A DNA stretch of 64,000 bases. Source: Desmodus rotundus (taxonomy: Eukaryota > Chordata > Mammalia > Chiroptera > Phyllostomidae). The stretch spans positions 1 through 64,000 of the forward strand of contig NW_026527298.1 in NCBI RefSeq assembly GCF_022682495.2, read 5' to 3'. The notes beneath the pieces are model-generated. The model was not told where the DNA came from. It saw only the letters and a program-made list of their open reading frames with translations, and ran no database searches. The translations under genes and the position numbers were made by a program. This document shows, piece after piece, positions 47,623 through 58,706 of the stretch (positions are counted from its first letter, which is position 1; every line of letters starts with the position of its first letter).

Positions 47623-49125
47623 CTCTTTAACATTTCATATAAAAAGAGCTTGGTGATGATGAACTGCTTTGACTTGACCTCATCTGGGACACACTTTATC
47701 TGCCCTTCCATTCTGAATGATAGCTTTGCTGGGTAGAGTCATCTTGGATGGAGGTCCTTGCCTTTCATGACTTTGAATATTTCTTTGCAGCCACTTCTGG
47801 CCTGTAAGGTTTCTTTTGAGAAATCAGCTCATACTGTATGGGAACTCCTTTTTAGGTCAATCTCTCCTTTTCCCTTGCAGCTTTTAAGATTCTCTCCTTA
47901 TCTTTCATCTTGGCTAATGTAGTTATGATGTGCCTTGTTGTGTTCTTCCTTGGATCCAACTTCTTTGGGACTCTCTGAACTTCCTGGGCTTCCTGGAAGT
48001 CTATTTCCTTTTCCAGATTGGGGAAGTTCTCCTTCATTAGTTGTTGAAATAAGTTTTCCATTTCTTGCTCTTCCTCTTCTCCTTCTGGCACCCCTATGAT
48101 TCACATGTTGGAAAATTTAAAGTTGTTCCTGAGGTTCCTAAGCGTCTACTCATTTCTGTATTCTTGTTTCTTCATTCTGTTCCGGTTGGAAGTTTATTTC
48201 TTCCTTATGTTCCAAATCGTTGATTTGAGTCTCCTGGTTTCCTTCCCCTCACTGTCGGTTCCCTGTATATTTTTCTTTATTTTATTTTGCATAGCCTTCA
48301 CTTTTTCTCCTTTTGCGACCATAGTCAACCACTTCTGTGAGCATCCTGATTACCAGTATTTTGGACTGTGCATCTGATAGGATGGCTATCCCTCCATCAC
48401 TTAGTTCTATTTTTGGTGCTTTCATCTGTTCTTTCATTTGGAGCATATTCCTTTGTTGGGCGTGCCTGTTACAGGGTGGAGCCTCAGGTGCTCACCAGGG
48501 TGGGGCAACCCAGGTCACTGTATGTACTGCTGTATGTGGGGGAGGGATCCGAAAGGGATTAATGCTGCTAGCTCGTCTCTCAGTGGGCTTTCAGTCACTT
48601 CCCTCACTACCCTCAAGCAAATTGGTCCCATCTGGTGCTGATTCCCAGGTGGGTGTGTTTGTGTATGTTCTAGGACCCTGTGGGTCTCTGGAAGGAACTC
48701 TCCTATAAAGCAGAAAGGTCCTCTTGCCACCACAATTGTCACAGGGTTTTTGCAGCAAGAGGTTTTGAGGCTCTATTGCACTGTGCTGGAACCCTGGGTT
48801 GTGCAGTCTGTCTCACCCCTAGTTGTTCCTCTCGGTTTATATGGACACAAATGTGGGACTGCCCAGTCTGCCAGCTGCTGCCTCACCTGCCTGCTCTTGG
48901 AGCCGCCGCCTGGCCGTGTATCCTCTATGCCCCACCTACACGACACTTCCCCTCCTGCCAGGAAAAATGAATGTTTCTTCTTTCACTCCTAGGTATCCAA
49001 CTTCCATACCACTAGATTTTTCTGGCAGTTCTGGATATTTTTTGTTTTTAAATTTGTTGTTGTCCTTCTTCTGGTTGTGCAAGGAGGGAAAGTATATCTA
49101 CCTACACCTCCATCTTGGCTGAGAT
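47623..49125 (-). mobile_element. HAL1-like element lacking its 3' UTR
   Basis: Minus strand: head near 49,117 ('cagccaagatggaggtgtag'), 5' UTR to about 48,455, and a degenerate ORF1 start near 48,447. ORF1 runs with frameshifts to 47,625 and contains VPEGEEEEQ, RHIITTLAKMKDKERILKAAREKE and the carboxy-terminal wording. The 3' UTR seen in sister copies is absent; a SINE fragment abuts instead. Confidence 0.75.
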
Positions 49126-49257
49126 CTCCCAAGTAAATATTTTAAATTTCCAGTATGGTATTTCCTTGATCCATCCATTATACAGCAGTATGTTTCAAAT
49201 TTTCTAAGCATTTTGGTGTTTGTTGTTCTCTTCTTTGTTATTTCCGTTCTTTTCGAT

Positions 49258-49334
49258 CCTCACCTGAGGATATGTTCACTGATTTTAGAGGGACTGGGTG
49301 GGAGGGAGGGAGACGGAGTGGGGGGTGGGAGGGT

Positions 49335-49380
<46 letters not shown>

Positions 49381-49544
49381 TCAAATATTGATGTGAGAGA
49401 GAAACATTGGTCGGTTGCCTCCCCTATTCACCCTGACCCAGGGATTGAACCCACAACCCAGTTATGTGCCCTGACCAGGAATTGAACCCTCAGCCGTTGG
49501 TGTACAAGATGATGCTCTAGCCAACTGCGCCACCTGGCCAAGCC
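49258..49544 (-). mobile_element. VES-type SINE with expanded (GA)n
   Basis: 3' end 'tcctcacctgaggatatgtt', a GA run of about 20 units (49,336-49,376), and tRNA-like head GGCTTGGCCAGGTGGCGCAG near 49,544. Confidence 0.85.
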
Positions 49545-49547
49545 TTT

Positions 49548-51185
49548 TTTGTTACTTTTTTTCCTATTTAGCATTGTATCTGAGGCACTCTGAGAATAAA
49601 GAAAGAACATGGAGATCAGACCCACATTCAATTTTAAGGAGTCTTGCCATAAGGAGAGCACACAGATTTTAGCCAATCTTGAAAGCATCAAATGCTTTAT
49701 TTTTATAATACACAAAATATACTGTGTCATCTTTCTATCAAAAGGAGAGTCTGAATATCTGCAAAGTCTTTCCTATCTGCTGTCTCCAACATGTGTTCTT
49801 CTGGTGTTTCTCCCAATTCCAACCTAGAGCTCTATGGACAAAACAAACAATACAGCTGTCTGGGCTAAGGAGCCTCAGAGGCAGTATGTTGTTGGCCCTG
49901 AGAATCAAGTCAAACAGCCTAGGGTTCAGCCAACATAATGCTGCCAAAAATAGGAAGGCTGTAGTACTTACTGCAAGGAAACAGTCCTCTTTAAGCTACA
50001 ATTTTGTAACTACATAGAAAGTCACTGTTCTTCAGACAGTAAATTCATATTATACTACTAAGCATTGTTAAGGTGATTTTTACCTCTTTGTGAAGAGGAA
50101 GCCAGAATAATAAATAGGACTTTTAGGAATTAGAAAGGAGGTTCACTTAAAGTTAATAAAAATGAATCAGTGACCCAACTATATGTACCCTCCAAATAAT
50201 TATTTCTGCTCAGGCTGCCAGGATAAATAAATTAATTAAAAAATTAGAAGCTTCTATACAGGAAGATATATTTTTACAACTACAGACATAAAAAATAAAG
50301 AAAAGAAAAAGAGCTTAAAACATGTAATATTTTGCCCTGGCTGGTGTGGCTAAGTGGATTGAGTGCTGGCCTGTGAACTGAAAGGCCTCTGGTTCGATTC
50401 CCAGTCAGGGCACATGCCTGGGTTGCGGGCCAGGTCCCCAGCTGGGCGTGTAAGAGAGGCAAAGGATTCATTGATGTCTCTTGAACATTGATGTTTCTCC
50501 CCCTTTTTTCTCCCTCCCCCCAAAAATAAATATATAAAATCTTTTAAAAAATTAACATGTAATTTTTCTTAGAAGAGCCTTCCTTGAAATTGTTTTCTAC
50601 AGTTATTATATAAGCAAAGTAAAAATTGCAGGGAAAAACAACCTGAAAATTGATGCAAAATCAGGTTAATAGCTTTAATAATTCCACTATTTCTAAATCC
50701 TTCCACAAAAGGACACTGCAGTTTTTCAGTTTACTGCAAACATAGCTTTAAAAGAAGTCAGCCCTAATGTTGAAGCTATAATACAAACGTTTAATTGTTA
50801 GCACTATACTATGACGCACAATGCAGAACAGCTGATTTAAATGAAAGCCATGTTTTGCTCAGGAATACTGTTGTACACATACTACATAGGTGGTTTTACA
50901 GCAGATCTAGGTGGTCACACTTCAGATGGCAAACACTGAGTTGTGAGCTTGATATTGTCCAGCTAGCTGTTTCTTGTCGCCCTGGAGAGTCTGGTGGCAT
51001 GTCATGTTGAGAGGCCACTTTGTCACCACCACTGCTCTTCTCACAGGTGACTCCACTGTGGTAGGACGTTCATATCCTTCAGATGCCAGGCCTAGCAAAA
51101 AGCTTCCCACAGTCCACTGGATATCACACTGTTCTGTTTGACAAATTCTGCTGCCTCTTCAACTATGTTATTGAGTTCAGATCTT
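49548..51185 (-). pseudogene. Unrecognised retrocopy (probable processed pseudogene)
   Basis: Minus-strand sequence with mRNA-like 3' UTR character. It has AT-rich stretches with an AATAAA-type signal near 49,700, and ends at a short A-rich run (49,548-49,566 on plus as T runs). Near the 5' end (51,180-51,115) a frame reads SELNNIVEEAAEFVKQ and then SVISSGLWEAF before a stop. A shifted frame continues as GLASEGYERPTTVESP. No intron is visible; a SINE interrupts at 50,334-50,553. I do not recognise the parent gene. It could instead be ordinary non-coding DNA with chance ORFs. Confidence 0.4.
50334..50553 (+). mobile_element. VES-type SINE, full length
   Basis: Head GCCCTGGCTGGTGTGGCTAA, B-box 'ggttcgattcccagtcagg', pyrimidine-rich part and A-rich tail. 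It is flanked by AACATGTAAT at about 50,319 and 50,554, a 10-bp target duplication. Among the copies here it is one of the best preserved, with the clearest tRNA-like box. Confidence 0.9.
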
Positions 51186-51189
51186 GCCT

Positions 51190-51592
51190 TATTTCTGTTT
51201 CTTTAATTATATTTCATTGTTTCTGCTATTTCAGTTGTTCCAATTTTTCCTCTTTGCTCTCCTCTACCCACCACCCTCCACTCCCTCAGGCTACCCCACA
51301 CTGTTGTCAACATCCATGAGTCATGCATCTGTGTTCTTTGGCTACTGTATTCCCTATGCTGTACTCTATGTTCCCATGTCTATTTTGTAACTACTCATTT
51401 GTATTTTTGCCCATCCCTCTAACTCCCTCCCATCTGGAAATCATCAAATGTTTTCTGTATCTGTCATTATGTTTTACTTGATTATTTTGCTTTTTAGATT
51501 CAATTGTTGATAGATATGTATTTTTTGCCATTTTATTTTCATACTTTTATTCTCTTCTTCTTTGTTTTTACTGCTTGTTTACTAGTTTATTT
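51190..51592 (-). mobile_element. Old L1/HAL1 3' UTR fragment
   Basis: Antisense C-rich 3' UTR wording ('cctctacccaccaccctcca', 'ccatgagtcatgcatctgtg'), more diverged than the adjacent element, which begins right after it. Confidence 0.6.
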
Positions 51593-51594
51593 TT

Positions 51595-53512
51595 TACTAT
51601 ATTTTACTGATTATGCCATTACGTTTGCCCCATTTTTCTCCCCTTTGTGTCCTCTGCCCAGTTTCCCCATTCCCTCCAGCATTCTCCCCCCATCCCCCCT
51701 TTAGTTCCTGTGCATGGGTCGTACATATTAAGCTCCTTGGCTTCTCCATTTCTATACTATTCTTAACCTGTCTATTTTGTACCTACCAATTATGCTTCTT
51801 ATTCCTTCTAGCTTTTCCCTCATTCTTCTCCTTCCCTCTCCCCACTGATAACCTTCCACGTGACCTCCAATTGCATGATTCTGTTCCTCTTCTAGTTGTT
51901 TGCTTAGTTCATTTTTGTTTGGGTTTTTTTTTGTGTGTGTAGGTTCAGTGGTTGGTAATTGTGAGTTTCTTATTTATTTATTGTTCATAGTTTTGATCTT
52001 CTTTTTCTTAGGTAAGTCCCTTTTTTCATTTCATATTATAAGGCCTTGGTTATGATGAACTCCTTTAGCTTTTCTTACCTGGGAAGCACTTTATCTGCCC
52101 TTCCATTCTAAATGACAGCTTTGCTGGATAGAGTAATCTTGGATGGAGGTCCTTGCCTTTCATGACTTTGAATATTTCTTTGCAGCCCCTTCTTGCCTGC
52201 AAGGTTTCTTTTGAAAAATCAGCTGACAGTCTTATGGGAACTCCTTTGTAGGTAACTGTCTGCTTTTCTCTTGCTGCTTTTAAGATTCTGTCTTTATTTT
52301 TAATATTTGCCATTTTAATTATGATATGCCTTTGTGGGACCCTCTTTGAGTCCAACTGCTTTGGGACTCTCTGAGCTAGACTTGAATGACTCCTTCTCCA
52401 GACTGGGGACGTTTTCTTTCATTATTTTTGAAATAAGTTTTCAATTTCTTGCTCTTCTTCTTCTTCTGGCACCCCTATGACTTTGACATTGGCAGGTTTA
52501 AAGTTGTCCCAGAGGTTCCTAAGCATCTCCTCAGTATTCTGAATTCTTGTTTCTTCATTCTGTTCTGGTCGAATGTTTATTTCTTCCTTGTGTTCCAAAC
52601 CGTTGATTTGAGTCCAGGTTTCCTTCCCTTCACTGTTGGTGCCCTGTATAATTTTCTTTATTTCACTTTGCATAGCCTTCGCTTCTTCCTTTAATTTGTG
52701 ACAATACTCAGTCATTTTTGTGAGCATCCTTATTACCAGTGTTTTGAACTGTGCAACTGATAGGTTGGCTCTCTCCTTGTCACTTACTTTTTTCTAGAGT
52801 TTTGATGTGTTCTTTCATCTGGGCCATATTTATTTTTCTTGGTGCACCTGTTACATTGTAAGGGGCAGAGCCTTACAATGTATGTGCCAGAGCGGGGCAA
52901 CCCACATCTCTGCATTGTGGTGCTGTATGTGAGGGAGGGGTCAGAAAGGGAACAATGCCACTTGCTTGGCTCACCACCCCCTTTCAGTTACTTCCCTTGC
53001 TTTTCACAAGTGAATTGAGCCCTTTCATGTGCTGCAGTGGCACAGATTCACAGGTTGTTGGGCTGGTGTATGTTCTTGGGCTCCATGGGCCCCTCTAGCA
53101 GACTCTCCTGTGACACCAGCAGGTTCTCCCATCACCACAACCCCAAGAGATTTTTATAGCCAGAGGTTTTGAAGCTTTCTTGTCCCAGGTGGAACCCTGG
53201 GTTGCGAGGAACAACTCACTCCCCAGTTGTTCCTCCCAGCTTATCCACACACGAATGTGGGACCTCCTGTCCTGCCAGCTGCTGCCTCACACACCCACCA
53301 CCTTGCTGGGTGTCCTCTCCACCCAAGCTGCGCATCTCCACTCCTCCCACAAGTCTGGGTGAATGTTCCTTCTTTAACTCTTTGGTTGTCGGACTTCCAT
53401 ACAGTTCAATTTTCTGGCAGTTCTGGTTGTTTTTTCCTTTTTAAATTGGTGGTTATCCTTCCTTTGGTTGGGCAAGGAAGTGAAGCATATCTACCTACAC
53501 CTCCATCTTGTC
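51595..53512 (-). mobile_element. Full-length HAL1-like element
   Basis: Minus strand: head near 53,505 ('acaagatggaggtgtaggta'), 5' UTR to about 52,830, ORF1 in two frames (52,727-52,422 coiled coil and RRM; 52,355-52,065 carboxy-terminal domain), then 3' UTR to 51,595. There is no ORF2. A frameshift near 52,400 and lost residues make it non-coding. Confidence 0.8.
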
Positions 53513-53917
53513 CAGAAGTTCAAAATATTATTTTTTATTTAATATATGTGTCTTTTCCCCAATAGCCATTAAGTTGTTAGAACATAAATGACTATTGTGT
53601 TGCTTGAACCTAACTACTTAATAACTCGTATATATTTCTCTTGGCCTAGAGGTGCCATAAAACTCATTGAGACACTTTAAATATATTGTATTAGTGGAAA
53701 ATTTGAGATATAGCAAGGCTAACAGATCAGGAATAGAAATGGTCTCTGAGGGGTCCAGAGGTTGGACATAGGGGACAAAGACTTTGAAGTAACCACTGAA
53801 AGAAATAAAAGACATATTTATGTTTAAAGAATGAAAGGAAAGTATTATAGTAATTATTCCTTAACTAGATAATATCAATAGGCATTATCAATATAAATTG
53901 ATAATACAAATTATGAG

Positions 53918-54032
53918 GCCCTAGCCAGGTGCCAAGGTTTGGGTTCAGTCCCTAGTCAGGGCACATCGATGTCTGTCTGTCTCTCGGTCTCTCTCTCTCT
54001 CTCATCAACAAATAAAAAAATATTTTAAAAAC
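53918..54032 (+). mobile_element. VES-type SINE, internally deleted
   Basis: Head GCCCTAGCCAGGTGCC with B-box 'gttcagtccctagtcagggc' joined directly to the (TC)n 3' part and AT-rich tail. About half of the unit is missing. Confidence 0.7.
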
Positions 54033-54087
54033 ACCAAGTGGAAATTCTAGTGTTGAAAAGTACAGTAATTGATATAAATTTTTAGAA

Positions 54088-54088
54088 G

Positions 54089-54128
<40 letters not shown>

Positions 54129-54331
54129 TTTTAGAAAGAGAGGAAGGGAGGGAGAGAGAGAGGTAGAGAAACAGTGATGTGAGAGAGAAACATCGATCAG
54201 CTGCCTTTCGTATGCGTTCCAAGCAGAGACCGAACCCGCAACCCAGGCATGTGCCCTGAGCAGGAATTGAACCAGCAATGATTCACTTTGTGGATCGATG
54301 CCCAACCAAGTGGGCTATACCAGTCAGGGCT
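54088..54331 (-). mobile_element. VES-type SINE with (TTTA)n tail
   Basis: Ten or so TTTA units (54,091-54,132), GA-rich segment, 'aacatcgatcagctgccttt', and tRNA-like head near 54,331 (AGCCCTGACTGGTATAGCCC). Confidence 0.85.
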
Positions 54332-54344
54332 GAAATAACTGTAG

Positions 54345-55965
54345 TGGAGGGACTCAACAGCAGATTCATGATGGCAAGAAAGAAGTATAAATGAACTTGA
54401 AGATAGGTCAATACAGATTATCCAATCTGAAAAATAGAAAAAAAAAAGAAGAAAAGGGGACAGAGCCTCAGAGAACTGTGGAACACCATCAAGCACACTA
54501 ACAAACATAATGGAAATCTCAGAGGTACAGGTAAGGGGAACAGGAGAGAAAAATATTTGAAGAAATAAGAGCCTAAGGTTTCCCCAAATTGGTTGAAAGA
54601 CACACATTTATGGATAGCAGAAGCTTAGCACACACCAAACGAGATAAAGAACTCACATGTGGCACCTATGGTCAACCTTCAGAAAACCAAAGAAAAAGAA
54701 AAATCCTGAAAGCAGCCAGAGGAAAAAAAAATGACATATTAAAACCAGAGTTTATGCCCAGGCTGGTGTGTCTCAGTGGACTGAGTGCTGGACTGGGAAC
54801 CAAAGGTTTGTCAGTTTGATTCCCAGTCAGGGCACATGCCTGGGTTGCAAGCCAGGTCTCTGGCTGGAGGCATGCAAGAGGCAACCGATTGAGATATCTC
54901 TCATACACTGATGTTTCTCTCCCTCTCTTTCTCGCTTCCCTTCCCCTTTCCCTAAAAATGAAACAAACAAACAAATAAAAAAATAAATATTTAAAAAATG
55001 ATAGAGTTCATTATGATTTGAATGTCTCTGTCTTTCTCATTAGAAAACATAGAGGCCACGACACAGTGAAAAGTCATCTTTAACACGCTGAAAAAAATAC
55101 TCTATGAACCCAGAACTGGTGTGACCTTAACTCCAAGTAGGTTGGAAAGAGTGGAGCTGTTTTTGTAATCTCAAGAGAACCACTGAGAAACAAAGAAAAG
55201 AGATGTATAGCTAAAATGCAGTTGAAAAATAAAAATGTCATTTTATGCATTTAAGTTTTATGGGTATAAAACTTTAAATCTCCAAGAGAAAGTGAGTAAG
55301 GGAGAAGAGCAATTAATAACAGGTTCAAACACAAATAAGTACTTAATTAGGAACTCTAAATACAGATGAATCAATAATTGCATTAAAAGTTAAGAGCCTA
55401 AACACTCACAATAAAAAGTCAAAGACAATCAGAAAGTATTAAGAAGCAGTCCCTGCTGTATGCTGTCTACAAGAGACTCCCCAAATATGAAGACCCAGGA
55501 GGGTTGACAGTGAATGGATGGAAAGTGATCCACCATACAAATAATAGGCATGAGAAAACTGGAGTGGCTATGTCAACAGAATAAAAACAAAGAGTATGGC
55601 CAAGTGTAAAGAGGAGTGTTTTATAACAGTGAAAAGGGCAAGTTATCAGGAAGACTTAGTACTCATAAGTGTGTATGTGCCTAGCAACGCTGCCTCAAAA
55701 TACATGAGAAAAAATTGACGGAAATGAAGTGAGAAATAGACAAGCCATGATTATAGCTGGAGATTTTAACATCCAAGTTTTAGTAATTGAACAAACAACT
55801 AGACAAAAGGTCAGCAAAGACCATAAACACCATAAACTATAATCACATAAAAAAGACTTAGGTTTATTCACCGACAGACCATACACTAGTTTGTAAAACA
55901 AATCTCAATAAGTTAGGACTGAAATCATGCAGAGCATGCTTCTGATCAAACGGAATTAAATGAGT
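54345..55965 (+). mobile_element. Old L1M: ORF1 and ORF2 endonuclease remnants
   Basis: ORF1-type wording at 54,380-54,755 and 55,030-55,330 is separated by a SINE. An ORF2 endonuclease segment follows at about 55,330-55,965, reading YVPSNAASKYMRKK and then IIAGDFN. It is decayed with many stops. Confidence 0.65.
54756..54995 (+). mobile_element. VES-type SINE, full length
   Basis: Head GCCCAGGCTGGTGTGTCTCA, B-box 'gtttgattcccagtcaggg', and a tail of AAAC and AAAT units. It is flanked by AGAGTTTAT (54,747) and AGAGTTCAT (55,003). Confidence 0.85.
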
Positions 55966-55969
55966 AGTC

Positions 55970-56128
55970 AAGTACAAGGGTCAGACACACAGCAGTCCCC
56001 AGGTGCTTCATCCTCTTTCAGCACCACCGTCAGTGGCTCCCAGGCCTGCTCGCACCAGCCCCAGGGGGACAATGAGGGAGGGAAGTCTGGGGGCCTCCTA
56101 CTGAGTTATTGCTCCCCGGCATCATGCT
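55970..56128. other. Intergenic, no recognised feature
   Basis: Short GC-richer stretch between the L1M and the next repeat; nothing recognised. Confidence 0.4.
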
Positions 56129-56129
56129 A

Positions 56130-56520
56130 GGTGTACCAGTTTGCTAGGGCTGCTGGAACTAAGTACAACTAAGTGGCTCAAACAACAGAAATGTGCTGTC
56201 TCAGTTCTGGCAGCTACCAGTCACAGATCAAGCTTCTGGTGGCTTGCTGGCAATCCTGGTGTTGACAAACATCACCTTGATCTTTCCCTCCATCTTCACG
56301 TGTCACTATCTGTGTATGTGTGTGACTTCCTGCAAATTTCTCCTTTTCGTAAGGACATCAGACATGTTGGGTTAGGGACCCACCATTCTGTATGACCTCG
56401 TCTTAACTAATTGCAACTGTAATGACCCTGTTAACAAATAAGTCTACATGTGAGGCACTGTAGGTTAGGACTTCCACGTGTGAGCACTTGGGGAACACAA
56501 TTTAACCCACACCATGAGTA
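56130..56520 (+). repeat. ~390-bp old mammalian interspersed repeat
   Basis: A near-complete unit starts 'ccagtttgctagggctgctg' and ends 'ggggaacacaatttaaccca', with 'aaggacatcagacatgttgg' in the middle. It is the same family as the fragment at 7,310-7,470. I recognise the wording as a widespread mammalian repeat but do not assign a name. Confidence 0.55.
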
Positions 56521-56524
56521 TCCC

Positions 56525-57095
56525 TTACCCAGTTCTCTCTGGGAGATCTCTGCGAATTGTCCCACCCTGTTCCAGAGTCGGCCTTCGGCTGGCCTCACTT
56601 CACGTATCCCTCGACTGTAGCCCCAGTGGCTGTATCCATACTCCTCCACTTGACTGTGCTTAGGGAGTCTCTGGTCCATGCTTAGTCCCTTCCTCTGTCT
56701 TTCAGTCACACCTCAGAGACTGTGTTTGTTTGCATCTGCCTGTTTTATTTCTTTTGGCTCATCCTCTTCCCAAATTCTCCTGATACCTATTTCCGGATGG
56801 GCTGATGATCCCATTCGGCCATCACGTCTCCACTACACACTGGTGGCATGCTGACTGCTCCATGGGCATGTACGAATACACGTGGGAGTCCGCACTCCAG
56901 GTGCTGTGGAGAGGGATCTGCTTATCCAGCTTTTTCTGAGTCACCATGGTTCAAATACCCTGTTTCTCTGGCCTGACTTTTCTCTTGCCTCATCAGCTCC
57001 CCGTTCTGCTTCTATCCCTTGATTCTGCTGCTCAGATCAGTGACCCAGAGGTGAATAAACAAACCACATGCTGGATTTCATCATGACCCTTTTAC
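56525..57095. other. Intergenic, no recognised feature
   Basis: Unique-looking sequence with no recognisable coding or repeat signal. A 92-codon minus-strand ORF (56,431-56,709) has no domain and overlaps the repeat. Confidence 0.4.
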
Positions 57096-57099
57096 AGGC

Positions 57100-57850
57100 C
57101 GCCCTAGGGACTGCGGGTGGTTGATGTGGTGTTGCAAGTTCCTAGAAGGGAATTGCCGTCTTTCTCATCCTTGCCAGGGTGGGATTTGGTATTCTAGGTG
57201 CCAGACTGGTGCTTGGGTCAATTGAAGTTTTGATCCGTGCCCAGGTAATCTAAACCTTGCTAACTAAGTTAGAATACAGGCTCAGGCTCCCCAAGGAGGT
57301 AAGCTGATGTTAATCAGAGCTTAGCTGCCTTGTGTTGCCTTGTTGAGTCCTACCGAGCTTCTGTTGTACATTAGGCTGACCTGAGGTGAAAGTTCTACTA
57401 GTTAATTAGCATTTAGGGACAGGGCTATAGGCTTTGGGGCCTCCTCAATGTGAGCTTGGGTCATTTGTCTTGGCCTGGACCTATTTGTGTGTCTTAGAAT
57501 GAAGCTGTGACTCACACTGGGCTCAGGACAAAGACCATAGCCTGTGACCAATCAATCACTTGGGTGTCCCAAACAGACTTTGACCCTCGTCTATGGAGCA
57601 CTCTATGCTGTATGCCATAAGGACCCCTAGGGTGGCCCCTCATGAAAGGTCCTTCTTTAGGAAACTAAGGGGGTGGGAGAGACAAAGCAACTGCATTTAG
57701 CTGCTGAGCTCTGTGCTTCTAGGAACAGACTACCCACCAGGACCCATATATACTCCTGCTGCTTCGCTGGCTGTCCATGCTATGTTATGGCAGAACGTTT
57801 GAAATAAAACTACCACTTTGATATAATACCTTAACTGTCCCAAGGAGTGC
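57100..57850 (+). mobile_element. Candidate LTR fragment upstream of the P450 gene
   Basis: The order CCAAT box (GACCAATCAATCA, about 57,546), TATA-like CATATATACTCC (about 57,745) and AATAAA (57,804) within 300 bp looks like the U3-R part of a retroviral LTR. No clear terminal repeats or target duplication are visible. It could be unrelated unique DNA. Confidence 0.3.
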
Positions 57851-57989
57851 AATGAATGTTTTTCCTTATAACCATGGGGATCAGAATCTTGTGGCAGGAT
57901 AGGCATGGGCAGCAGCAGCAGAGAAATACACGTATTAGGCTCCTGTTAAGCAGTCCACTCTCAGAAGTACTGATCTCAGTATCTGAAGT

Positions 57990-58032
57990 TGTTTCTCTCT
58001 CTCTCCCTCTTTCTATCTCTCTCTCTCTCTCC
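57990..58032 (+). repeat. (TC)n microsatellite
   Basis: Pyrimidine tract of mainly TC dinucleotides, about 450-500 bp upstream of the P450 TATA box. Confidence 0.85.
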
Positions 58033-58213
58033 TCCTCACATGTTTAAACCTACATCATCCCTCAACAAAACACACCCAAATCTGCAGCCACACATTTTCT
58101 CTCATTCCAATACCCTTAAATCTTTGATTCTTCTCTCTCCAGAACCTAAACTTCACAACTTTAGGGTCCCATCTCACTCTGAGACCCAAAATCACAAGCT
58201 CAGAGGATCACAC

Positions 58214-58221
58214 ATGCAAAT
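58214..58221 (+). promoter_or_regulatory. Octamer-type motif upstream of CYP2A
   Basis: A perfect ATGCAAAT octamer (Oct-factor consensus) about 290 bp upstream of the inferred transcription start. A motif match alone is weak evidence. Confidence 0.3.
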
Positions 58222-58428
58222 ACTCCAGAATCTTCCCTTCTTCAATTTGTCTATTGTCCCCCCAAGTCAACAGCCATGGCAAGACACCACACAAGGAGCC
58301 ACAGATTCAGTCTTGGGCCCACGCCCTGTTATTCCCCCAAGGAGGACCTGCCTCCTCTTAGGTTGGCAGCATCCCAAGCTATACAGTGGAGCACAGCGGG
58401 GAGTGTAGTTGGAACGTGACATGAGACA

Positions 58429-58440
58429 GTTACATAATCA
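58429..58440 (+). promoter_or_regulatory. C/EBP- or PAR-bZIP-like site in the CYP2A promoter
   Basis: GTTACATAAT differs by one base from the D-box type palindrome GTTACGTAAT. It sits about 30-45 bp upstream of the TATA box. Human CYP2A6 is known to use C/EBP and Oct-1 sites in its proximal promoter, so the position is plausible. Binding is inference. Confidence 0.4.
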
Positions 58441-58470
58441 GAAACAAAATCCACCCCTCCGTCCCAGGAA

Positions 58471-58479
58471 GTATAAAGG
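58471..58479 (+). promoter_or_regulatory. TATA box of the CYP2A gene
   Basis: GTATAAAGG lies 55 bp upstream of the start codon. This predicts transcription starting near 58,500 and a 5' UTR of about 25-30 nt, short as in known CYP2A genes. Confidence 0.7.
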
Positions 58480-58526
58480 CAAAGTATCCCAGCCATCACC
58501 ATCTCACTGTCACTCTCAGTGCCACC

Positions 58527-58706
58527 ATGCTGGCCTCAGGGCTGCTCCTGGTGGCTTTGCTGGCCTGCCTCACTATAATGATCTTGATGTCTGTCTGGCA
58601 ACAAAGGAAGCTCTGGGGAAAGCTGCCTCCTGGCCCACCTGCATTGCCCTTCATCGGCAACTACCTGCAGCTGAACACAGAGCAGATGTACAACTCCCTC
58701 ATGAAG
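58527..58706 (+). CDS. CYP2A13: CYP2A exon 1 (residues 1-60)
   Basis: Signal-anchor [15 protein letters not shown], basic stop-transfer QQRK, hinge [11 protein letters not shown], and end MYNSLMK. Donor AAG|GTGTCA. Length 180 nt, phase 0. Confidence 0.95.

Noticed and set aside
49336..49376. CRISPR-like or satellite array
   Set aside because: It is a simple GA dinucleotide run within a SINE; no spaced repeats of CRISPR type occur anywhere in the window.
50334..50410. tRNA gene
   Set aside because: The B-box-like sequence belongs to a tRNA-derived SINE with an A-rich tail and target duplication, not to a foldable tRNA gene.
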